8,471 nucleotides of DNA from a bacterium (lineage in GTDB: Bacteria > Zhuqueibacterota > Zhuqueibacteria > Residuimicrobiales > Krinioviventaceae). The notes below the pieces were generated by a model. That model saw only the letters and a list, made by a program, of their open reading frames with translations, searched no databases and had not been told where the DNA came from. The stretch is from NCBI GenBank assembly GCA_024278645.1, contig JAJRST010000287.1, positions 1 through 8,471 on the forward strand, read 5' to 3'. The translations under genes were made by a program, and so were the position numbers. Positions 1-5,552 of this stretch are shown here, piece by piece; position 1 is the stretch's first letter, and the number at the start of each line of letters is the position of its first letter.

Positions 1-678
1 AAAATCGAGGATGGAACGATCCCCACGGACAAGACGATCCTTAACGTCTGCTACACCGGGCAAACCGCTTCCTACGCCACATCGCTTTTGAATATGCTCG
101 GCTACGAAGCGCAAAACTTGTTGTTCGGCGTCTGCGGCATCGACACGACCCTGGCCGGGGGCAACAACTGGATGAAGCAGATTGCCGAGGACGAATTCGC
201 CGGTCAACTCACATCCGAGGAAACAAAGGTCGATAAGGAATACGAGTTCCCGAGCATTAAAACCGGCGCCGAAAAGGGCGAAGACGTTTTGCTGAAACGC
301 ATGAAAGAAATGCTGCCCAGCGGTTGGGGCAAAATTCCCGCGGCGGAGGTCTTTTCCAATCCGGACAACTATTTCATCGTCAACTATTGGCCCGAAGCCG
401 AGTATAAAGATCCCGGCCATATTCCGACCGCCGTCTGCTATCCGCCAAAGGACGCTTTTAAAGCGGATCAAATGCTGAAGAATTTGCCTACGGACAAAAC
501 CATTGTCGTTTACTGCTACACCGGCCAGACATCCGCCCAGGTGACCGCCTATTTGCAGATGCTGGGCTATGACGCCAAGAGCTTGCTCTACGGTTTTAAC
601 GGCTTTGCTTATGGCAAGCTCAGCGCGCACAAATACAGTCCCCCGACGGATGATTATTCCGCGGTTATTGTAAAATAG
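1..678 (+). CDS. Tandem rhodanese-domain protein, 3' part
   Basis: The reading frame is open from base 1 and ends at TAG 676-678, so the N-terminus lies outside the window; 225 residues are visible. Two rhodanese-like modules can be seen. Each has the same active-site loop CYTGQT, with the likely catalytic Cys at fragment residues 17 and 172, followed by a similar helix and LGY element (NMLGYEAQNLLFG and QMLGYDAKSLLYG). The second module also shows the typical GHIPTAV element before its loop. Rhodaneses move sulfane sulfur through a persulfide on the loop Cys; the loop here is CYTGQT rather than the classical CRxGxR, so thiosulfate activity is not assured. The two modules look like an internal duplication. 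A terminator follows, so the gene is not co-transcribed with the cytochrome block. Location is unknown because the signal region is missing. From memory, a rhodanese-like lipoprotein also sits in one Geobacter porin-cytochrome (ext) cluster, so the placement may be meaningful. Confidence 0.88.
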   Translation, partial: KIEDGTIPTDKTILNVCYTGQTASYATSLLNMLGYEAQNLLFGVCGIDTTLAGGNNWMKQIAEDEFAGQLTSEETKVDKEYEFPSIKTGAEKGEDVLLKRMKEMLPSGWGKIPAAEVFSNPDNYFIVNYWPEAEYKDPGHIPTAVCYPPKDAFKADQMLKNLPTDKTIVVYCYTGQTSAQVTAYLQMLGYDAKSLLYGFNGFAYGKLSAHKYSPPTDDYSAVIVK

Positions 679-717
679 CTGCTGTTTTTCGGGGTTTACT
701 GAAAAGTCCTTTATAGA

Positions 718-754
718 GCGGGGCAGACGAGGAGCATCTGCCCCGCGTTTTATT
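718..754 (+). terminator. Rho-independent terminator after the rhodanese gene
   Basis: A perfect 10-bp GC-rich stem (GCGGGGCAGA at 718-727 with TCTGCCCCGC at 737-746) has a 9-nt loop and is followed by GTTTTATT. It lies 39 nt after the rhodanese stop codon and separates that gene from the beta-barrel operon. Confidence 0.9.
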
Positions 755-810
755 CAGCCAAAACGGTACGGGAGGCGTCGGCGCCGAAAAATTTTTTAAT
801 AAAATATTTA

Positions 811-838
811 TTGCTTTTGAAACCTTTGTTATTATATT
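811..838 (+). promoter_or_regulatory. Possible promoter of the beta-barrel/cytochrome operon
   Basis: The 225 bases between the terminator and the ATG at 980 hold no gene. The AT-rich part contains TTGCTT (811-816) and TATATT (833-838), 16 nt apart, which is a fair sigma70-like pair. It would give an untranslated leader of about 135 nt that is pyrimidine-rich at 866-885 and has a small GC hairpin (920-924 with 933-937). A second weak pair, TTGTAC (842-847) and TAATAC (863-868), competes with it. A perfect 10-bp palindrome, TCGGCGCCGA, lies at 778-787 just upstream. The region is so AT-rich that chance matches are expected. Confidence 0.3.
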
Positions 839-979
839 TACTTGTACCTATCAATATTATTTTAATACTTTCTTCTTTCTTCTCCATCAATAATTCTTTT
901 AATTCAAGCCCGCACGAGCGCCGGATGGTATGCCGGCCAAAACCTTTTGTGGGGAACGACTTTTAAAAAAGGGTGAAAA

Positions 980-2163
980 ATGAAACGCGTGTTCATTATA
1001 CTTTTTGTGTTCATCGCTGCGTCGGTTTTTGCTTCTGGAATCGGATTCCACGGTTCCGTACGCAATTCCATTTACAGCTACGAAAGCGATCAGGCGCACA
1101 CTCGTTTTTATCAGTATGCTCGGTTGAGCGCCGTATCGCCGGGAAAACATTTTTCCTTTCAAACTTCCATGCGCGCGCTGACGGATGCGAATCAATCACT
1201 CGCCGGCGAGGAGCGCTTTAAGGTTTATTCTCTGCGCTTTAACGGCAAGAACCTCCTGGGCAAGAAACTCGATTTTTCCGTCGGCAGATTGTTTTTACAT
1301 CCGGGGACCGTTCTCGGCGCTTTGGATGGCGCGACCGCCAAATACACCTTTTCTTCGCACTTTTCCATGCAGGTGTACGGCGGCGTGGAGAGCTATTTTC
1401 AGCGCAGCTTTAAGGTCTATGAAACAAAAGACAGCCGGGTGCTCGGCGGCCTTTTCAGCTTTCACGCTTTTTTTCCTCAAAACTGCAACTCTTGTATTTA
1501 CGCAAGGCAAACGAGGCGGCGACATTCTGGCATCTGGCCGGCCTGAATTTCGATACGGCGCTGCTGCCGAAAACCATGCTGCGGGCGCAGGCGCATTACG
1601 ACCTCGAGCAATCCCGCTTTCATCGTCTGCTTTTATCCGCGCGCAACGCCTGGTCCCCAAAATTGATGACCACCCTGGAATACAAGCGCCAATTCCCGCA
1701 GGTTTACGCCAATTCCTATTTTACCATTTTTACGCCGGAAGCCTATCAGCGGGTGCGCGTCGCCGCCGCTTATGAAATTATTCCGAATTATAACATTCAG
1801 GCGCAATATCAATTCGTGGCCTTTGAGGAGGTGGACAACGCCAACCAGGTCTACTTGACTATCGGCAATAATTTCGGCAACCTGGGTCTGGTTTGGGAGA
1901 AAGGCTACGCCGGCGATCAGCTCGGCTTGATGTTCGACATCTACTACGAGGTGATTCCGAATATGATCGCCTCGCTTTACGTTGATTATTCCAAATATCG
2001 CGTCGAAGATATTTACGAATTCGACAGCCAGTTGGCCAATGCCGCGCGCTTATCCTATCGCATCGGCCGCCATTGGACGGTCGACGTCGAATATCAATGG
2101 CTGACCAATCGATACAAATCCAGCGATTCCAGGTTTCTAAATCATATCTCATTTGTCTGGTAA
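980..2163 (+). CDS. Outer-membrane beta-barrel (porin of a porin-cytochrome conduit), frame-disrupted
   Basis: Two overlapping reading frames form one gene. Frame 2 runs from ATG 980 to TGA 1544-1546 (188 aa); frame 1 carries the rest to TAA 2161-2163. Joining them with a -1 step at the T run 1468-1474 restores 394 residues. The N-terminus is a Sec signal peptide (MKRVFIILFVFIAASVFA, likely cleaved before Ser19). The mature part has the alternating polar/aromatic pattern of beta-strands (for example VRNSIYSYES and YEIIPNYNIQAQYQF), and the C-terminus ends HISFVW, the terminal aromatic expected for BAM-dependent barrels. At 394 aa it is much shorter than MtrB-type porins, so fewer strands are expected. 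An AGGG box lies at 970-973. The gene precedes two multihaem cytochromes with a 16-nt gap, which suggests it is the sheath through which they exchange electrons. As written, the reading frame yields only a truncated barrel. Sequencing error, pseudogene and programmed slippage all remain possible. Confidence 0.75.
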
Positions 2164-2179
2164 TTTGAGGAATGTCAGA

Positions 2180-3064
2180 ATGAAAAAGATATTTTTATTT
2201 GCTCTTGTCGTTGCTTCTTTTGCCGTGTTGGCCATGGACGGCGGCGACAAGATCGGCGTAAAGTTTGACCACAAACTGCACCTTCAGGATATTGGCGCCG
2301 AGTGCGCCGATTGCCATGCCGCCGCGGAGAGCAAAAGTCCCGCGGACAACCTGATGCCCGGCCATGACAACTGCTATAGCTGCCACGATGAGAATGAAAC
2401 CGAGTGCGGCTACTGCCATACAAACGGCGACGACCCCTTTGGCGTACCGCACGTCACAAATTTTATCGCAAAGTTTCCACATGATGTGCATATCGAACAG
2501 GATGTCAAGTGCATCACCTGTCACCAGGGCATTGCTTTCAGCGAAAAGGCCGCCACGCAACATCTGCCGTCGATGGCCTTGTGTCAAACATGTCATAGCG
2601 ATCTGGAAGAGGCGAACTATTGCCAACGGTGCCACAACGCTGATGAAAAGCTGGCCCCTGTGACCCACAACCTTGATTGGCGACAGGCGCACGGCCTGGT
2701 CAACCATCTGAATGAAGAAAGCTGTGCATCGTGCCATACCGAGCAGCAATGCCTTGACTGCCACCAGGGCGACAATCTGGATCGAACCGTTCATCCGTTC
2801 AACTATGTCAACAACCACGCTATTGATGCAAGAAACAAGCGAGACAATTGCTACACCTGCCACGAAGAGTTGGAAACCTGCGTCTCTTGTCACCGCGATC
2901 AATTGGTCCTGCCGCGTAGTCACAATACGGCCGGCTGGTCCAACCTTTCCAACGGCGGCCGCCATGCCCGCGAGGCAAGGATGGACCTGGACAACTGTCT
3001 GGTGTGCCATAACGACAATTACGGCGAACCGGTGTGTGCACAGTGCCACAGTGCAAATAACTAA
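2180..3064 (+). CDS. Exported dodecahaem c-type cytochrome
   Basis: The protein has 294 residues. I chose ATG 2180 because the signal peptide MKKIFLFALVVASFAVLA begins there and a GAGG box sits at 2167-2170; the in-frame ATG at 2153 overlaps the upstream gene. Twelve CxxCH haem-c motifs are present, the first at residues 42-46 and the last at 286-290, about one haem per 23 residues. Many additional His residues could be distal ligands. No transmembrane helix or lipobox follows the signal, so a soluble periplasmic protein is likely. It starts 16 nt after the beta-barrel stop and ends 16 nt before the next cytochrome, implying one transcript. By analogy with MtrA and OmaB it would be the periplasmic haem wire that docks into the barrel. 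It has no close resemblance to MtrA that I can recognise, so the conduit role is inferred from context. Confidence 0.93.
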   Translation: MKKIFLFALVVASFAVLAMDGGDKIGVKFDHKLHLQDIGAECADCHAAAESKSPADNLMPGHDNCYSCHDENETECGYCHTNGDDPFGVPHVTNFIAKFPHDVHIEQDVKCITCHQGIAFSEKAATQHLPSMALCQTCHSDLEEANYCQRCHNADEKLAPVTHNLDWRQAHGLVNHLNEESCASCHTEQQCLDCHQGDNLDRTVHPFNYVNNHAIDARNKRDNCYTCHEELETCVSCHRDQLVLPRSHNTAGWSNLSNGGRHAREARMDLDNCLVCHNDNYGEPVCAQCHSANN

Positions 3065-3080
3065 GTGCGAGGCGTCAAAA

Positions 3081-3950
3081 ATGAGAAAGAATATCTTGAA
3101 AAATTATCTGTTTTTTGCTGCTTTTGTATTGCTCGTTGGAGCGATCTATTGGGGGTGCTCGGAAGACAACAACCCATTGCCGTCGAAGACGCATACAGAG
3201 GATTGGAACAATCCGCAGTCGGAAAATTTTCATGGCGTCAAGGTTCTGGAGGTCGGCTATGAATCTTGTAAAAGCTGTCATGGGCACGATTTTCTTGGCG
3301 GCGACAGCGACGTCTCCTGTTACGGCTGTCACGCCGCCTTTCCGCATACAAAAGAATGGATGGTCATCTCCAGCGACGGGTTTCATGGCAAGTATCTCAG
3401 TGAGAATGATTGGCCTGTGGAAGAGTGCCAAAAGTGCCACGGCGAGGATTACGGCGGCGGCGCCACGGGCGTTTCCTGTTACGATTGCCACACTGTTTTT
3501 CCCCATCCGGAGGACTGGTTAACCGCCTCCAGCGACAAGTTTCATGGCAAGTACATCCGTCAAAACGGTTGGTCGCTTGAAAGCTGCCAGGAATGCCACG
3601 GACAGGACTATGGCGGCGGCGAAACCAAGGTCGCCTGTACAACTTGCCATACGGACGAGGGCGGGCCGGAAGCGTGCAATGTGTGCAACGGAAACCAGGA
3701 TCATAGCTACCCGCCCGAAGATCTGAACAAGAATGTTTCGAATACCGCCCTGGGCGTCGGAGCGCACGAAGAGCACATGAATTTGTTCGAATGTTCATTG
3801 TGTCATGCCGTCCCCCCGACTTTTGACGACCCGGCTCACATAGATGCACCGCCCGCGGAAGTGAACGAGGTATGGCAATGGGATCGCAACACAGCAACAT
3901 GCGCCGCCTCGTGTCATGGCGCTGATAAAGTCTGGAATAATTTCGAATAA
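3081..3950 (+). CDS. Multihaem c-type cytochrome, probable outer-membrane lipoprotein
   Basis: The protein has 289 residues from ATG 3081, with GAGG at 3069-3072. The N-terminus is a hydrophobic signal ending GAIYWGC, with Cys26 as the probable lipidated residue; the lipobox is not canonical (Y-W-G-C). Seven canonical CxxCH motifs start at residues 63, 80, 116, 133, 169, 186 and 238. Two further sites are unusual: CNVCN at 199-203, where Asn replaces the axial His, and a CxxxCH at 274-279. Residues 50-190 are built from a repeated 51-53-residue unit of two haems each. The C-terminal part, with a GAHEEHM element, a PAHIDAP element and a closing CxxxCHG, resembles the CxxxxCH/CxxCH cytochrome domain common in Geobacter. 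This is the last gene before a terminator. In a porin-cytochrome complex it would be the surface-facing terminal cytochrome. Surface exposure is inferred. Confidence 0.88.
   Translation: MRKNILKNYLFFAAFVLLVGAIYWGCSEDNNPLPSKTHTEDWNNPQSENFHGVKVLEVGYESCKSCHGHDFLGGDSDVSCYGCHAAFPHTKEWMVISSDGFHGKYLSENDWPVEECQKCHGEDYGGGATGVSCYDCHTVFPHPEDWLTASSDKFHGKYIRQNGWSLESCQECHGQDYGGGETKVACTTCHTDEGGPEACNVCNGNQDHSYPPEDLNKNVSNTALGVGAHEEHMNLFECSLCHAVPPTFDDPAHIDAPPAEVNEVWQWDRNTATCAASCHGADKVWNNFE
3228..3650 (+). repeat. In-gene two-haem repeat, about 2.7 copies
   Basis: Units begin FHG at residues 50, 101 and 154 of the lipoprotein cytochrome (bases 3228, 3381 and 3540). Each follows the order FHGKY, a Trp, CxxCHGxDYGGG, VxCxxCH, FPHPExW. 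The third unit stops after its second haem. DNA is also conserved at the unit starts (TTTCATGGCAAGTA in units 2 and 3), suggesting duplication of a two-haem module. Confidence 0.85.
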
Positions 3951-3962
3951 CAATTATCCCCC

Positions 3963-3994
3963 AAAGCCCGTTCGCTCAACGAACGGGCTTTTTT
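3963..3994 (+). terminator. Rho-independent terminator closing the cytochrome operon
   Basis: A perfect 12-bp stem (3963-3974 with 3980-3991, core AGCCCGTTCG) has a 5-nt loop CTCAA and runs into a T tract ending at 3994. It lies 12 nt after the lipoprotein-cytochrome stop. Confidence 0.95.
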
Positions 3995-4063
3995 ACGTCG
4001 TACTATTTCGGATTGTTTTGAAATAAATATTTAAAGAAACACGTTTTAATAATCAACACGTCG

Positions 4064-4081
4064 CTTCCGCTTTTCCCACGC
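4064..4081 (+). promoter_or_regulatory. Shared upstream motif, copy 1
   Basis: The 178 bases between the terminator and the ATG at 4173 contain no gene and no convincing promoter pair; TTGACG at 4093-4098 lacks a good -10 partner. The 18-mer CTTCCGCTTTTCCCACGC here matches an 18-mer at 5004-5021 at 15 of 18 positions on the same strand. Both lie about 90-110 nt upstream of a start codon. The function is unknown and chance cannot be excluded. Confidence 0.3.
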
Positions 4082-4172
4082 TTTAATGGTATTTGACGCT
4101 TTTCCTGTTCAACCGGACTTACCCATCCAGGCAAATAATTAGACTTTGGCGTCTTAAATTTGGAGGACGGTT

Positions 4173-4649
4173 ATGGAAAATTTAAAACGTTTTCTGCTGG
4201 AACATGCTTTTTTTGAAGGCATCGAACCGCATCTTCTCGACATCATCGTCGGATGCGCTTCAAATGCAATGTTTAAAAAGGGAGAGGTTATATTGCGAGA
4301 GGGCGACGAGGCGAACGCCTTTTATGTTATTCGCTCCGGCAAGGTGGGCATCGAGATTCCCTATCCCGGGCACGGCTCGATGCTCATTCAGACCTTGGGG
4401 GAAGGCGAAGTCTTTGGTTGGGAATGGCTGATCCCGCCGCATCGTTGGTATCTTGGCGCCCGGGCCCTGGAGGATGCCAAAGTGCTTGTCTTCAACGGCG
4501 CCTGCTTGAGAGAAAAGTGCGAAGAGAACAAAGATATGGGCTACGAAATGATGAGGCGATTCTCCCGGATCATCACACAGCGACTTCACTCCGCCAGAAA
4601 ACAGATACTCGATCTCGCCCAAATGCCGCGTGACGCTGCCCTTGTCTGA
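4173..4649 (+). CDS. Stand-alone cyclic-nucleotide-binding-domain protein without HTH
   Basis: The protein has 158 residues, with a strong GGAGG box (4162-4166) 6 nt before the ATG. Residues about 7-110 form a CRP-type cNMP-binding beta-roll, with KKGEVILREGDEANAFYVIRSGKVGI at 35-60 and GEGEVFGWEWL at 76-86. The phosphate-binding cassette departs from CRP: the usual FGE is FGW (81-83), followed by an aromatic PPHRW stretch, with the conserved Arg kept at R97 (ARAL). A long amphipathic helix (about 115-150) ends the protein where the CRP dimer helix would be, and no helix-turn-helix follows. It is therefore unlikely to bind DNA directly and is probably a sensor that acts by protein contact. 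It lies between two predicted electron-transfer operons but has terminators on both sides. Ligand identity is unknown. Confidence 0.85.
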   Translation: MENLKRFLLEHAFFEGIEPHLLDIIVGCASNAMFKKGEVILREGDEANAFYVIRSGKVGIEIPYPGHGSMLIQTLGEGEVFGWEWLIPPHRWYLGARALEDAKVLVFNGACLREKCEENKDMGYEMMRRFSRIITQRLHSARKQILDLAQMPRDAALV

Positions 4650-4658
4650 ACACGTTCC

Positions 4659-4685
4659 GGCCGCCCTAAAAGCCGGCGGTCTTTT
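4659..4685 (+). terminator. Probable terminator after the cNMP-domain gene
   Basis: A 7-bp stem (4659-4665 with 4675-4681, one G-T pair) has a 9-nt loop and is followed by TTTTG. A competing 9-bp inverted repeat, GTTCCGGCC (4654-4662) with GGCCGGAAC (4701-4709), overlaps its left arm. Confidence 0.6.
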
Positions 4686-4822
4686 GCTGCGCTGAAACCG
4701 GGCCGGAACAATTGCTGGAGATTCTTTCATCGAGTGGCATAGCGTCAGCGACACAGGCCTGTACTGTTGCAAGATTGCGCTTCGCCCAATGCTGACTTTT
4801 TGCATGATTTTGAAATATTTTC

Positions 4823-4851
4823 TTGACATTCAGGCGAATTATAAATATAAT
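4823..4851 (+). promoter_or_regulatory. Consensus sigma70-type promoter for the Rieske/cytochrome b operon
   Basis: TTGACA at 4823-4828 and TATAAT at 4846-4851 are separated by exactly 17 nt, a perfect housekeeping-type promoter. Transcription should start near 4858, giving an untranslated leader of about 234 nt before the Rieske ATG at 5092. The preceding part of the interval (4710-4822) shows no gene. Confidence 0.85.
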
Positions 4852-4857
4852 CTATAG

Positions 4858-4943
4858 CCTGCAATATAGAAAAGGCATGACCGGCGCCCGGCTTTATTCA
4901 AATTGTTTTGGTCATAAAGTAAATTAGAAACCGATGCCTTTTT
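4858..4943 (+). ncRNA. Structured leader or short terminated RNA
   Basis: Just after the predicted start site, AAAAGGCAT (4870-4878) pairs perfectly with ATGCCTTTT (4934-4942). Inside it, GACC (4879-4882) pairs with GGTC (4910-4913), and CCGG/CCGG (4881-4884, 4888-4891) is an alternative small hairpin. The outer stem ends in TTTTTC (4939-4944), so it could act as a terminator or attenuator and yield an RNA of about 85 nt. I compared it with the riboswitch consensus patterns I remember (c-di-GMP-I, fluoride) and saw no match. Expression and function are inferred. Confidence 0.4.
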
Positions 4944-4961
4944 CGACAAGTATCTCACCAC

Positions 4962-5003
4962 TTGCGAGACAAAAGAAAATTAACGCCTGTAATGTGCTCG
5001 CAA
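4962..5003 (+). promoter_or_regulatory. Second inverted repeat in the Rieske operon leader
   Basis: TTGCGAG (4962-4968) and CTCGCAA (4997-5003) form a 7-bp stem with a 28-nt loop. It sits in the untranslated leader between the first hairpin and the shared 18-nt motif. It could be a second leader hairpin or a widely spaced operator; there is no further evidence for either. Confidence 0.3.
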
Positions 5004-5021
5004 TTTCCGCTTTTCTTACGC
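5004..5021 (+). promoter_or_regulatory. Shared upstream motif, copy 2
   Basis: TTTCCGCTTTTCTTACGC matches the motif at 4064-4081 in 15 of 18 positions and directly abuts the inverted repeat ending at 5003. It lies 70 nt before the Rieske start, inside the predicted transcript. The remaining leader up to GGAGAG (5080-5085) is AT-rich with no visible gene. Confidence 0.3.
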
Positions 5022-5091
5022 GGGGAAAGATTTTTTCTCAAAAATTTATAGTTGCCGTTAATTCTTTGAACGTTGTCATGGAGAGTCTTTT

Positions 5092-5538
5092 ATGAAAGAA
5101 GAGCCAGAACAAACAACAAGACGGAATTTTATTGGGTGGGGGCTGATCACATCGCTTGCTGCTTTTCTGGGTATGCTTTTTTACCCGATTGTTCGTTTTA
5201 TCATCCCGCCGACCGTGGCGGAATCGAGTCAGAACTCTGTTGTCGCGGCCAAAGTTAACGAGTTGCAGCCGAACAGCGCCAAGATTTTTCCCTTTGCCAA
5301 TAAACCCGCCATTCTCATTCGTCTGGCCAGTGGAGAATACCGGGCGTTGACCGCCGTGTGCACGCATCTCCAGTGTACGGTGCAATACCGCTCGGATTTT
5401 AACGCAATATGGTGCGCGTGTCATAATGCAAAATTTGACGTGAACGGCGCCGTCATTTCCGGTCCACCGCCTGCGCCTTTGGATACTTTTGAGGTGAACA
5501 TGAGCGGCGATGATATAATCGTGTCTAAGCGAGCATAG
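5092..5538 (+). CDS. Rieske 2Fe-2S protein of a bc-type quinol oxidase
   Basis: The protein has 148 residues, with GGAGAG at 5080-5085 before the ATG. It begins with a Tat-type signal anchor, TTRRNFIGW (twin Arg at 10-11), followed by one hydrophobic helix (about 17-38) that probably stays as a membrane anchor. The cluster-binding motifs are C90-T-H92-L-Q-C95 and C108-A-C110-H111, giving two Cys and two His ligands plus the stabilising Cys pair 95/110. GPPPAPL follows as in other Rieske proteins. The usual CPCHGS is CACHNA here. It takes the first electron from quinol at the outer (Qo) site and passes it to a c-type cytochrome. It is the first gene after the consensus promoter and lies 14 nt before cytochrome b, as in qcr/pet operons. 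Confidence 0.95.
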   Translation: MKEEPEQTTRRNFIGWGLITSLAAFLGMLFYPIVRFIIPPTVAESSQNSVVAAKVNELQPNSAKIFPFANKPAILIRLASGEYRALTAVCTHLQCTVQYRSDFNAIWCACHNAKFDVNGAVISGPPPAPLDTFEVNMSGDDIIVSKRA

Positions 5539-5544
5539 GAGAGG
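5537..5544 (+). promoter_or_regulatory. RBS fixing the GTG start of cytochrome b
   Basis: AGGAGAGG overlaps the Rieske stop codon (5536-5538) and stands 8 nt before GTG 5553, supporting this non-ATG start and translational coupling of the two subunits. Confidence 0.8.
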
Positions 5545-5552
5545 AAAATACC

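Noticed and set aside
1185..1775. Alternative frame across the barrel frameshift (196 codons)
   Set aside because: It overlaps both real halves in the third frame and has an Ala/Arg-rich shadow composition with no signal peptide or beta pattern.
2195..3049. Long open frame on the minus strand opposite the 12-haem cytochrome (284 codons)
   Set aside because: It mirrors the codon pattern of the CxxCH-rich gene, has no sensible domain, and lies fully within a gene whose 12 haem motifs leave no doubt about the coding strand.
2712..3080. Upstream in-frame extension of the lipoprotein cytochrome into the preceding gene
   Set aside because: It overlaps the 12-haem cytochrome in another frame. The signal sequence and the ribosome site place the start at 3081.
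4013..4035. Promoter for the cNMP-domain gene (TTGTTT with AT-rich sequence after it)
   Set aside because: The possible -10 boxes are only 9-11 nt from the -35, and no other pair in 3995-4172 fits well.
4733..4800. Sigma54-type promoter near TGGCAT
   Set aside because: The TGGCAC/TTGCA elements do not occur at the required spacing.
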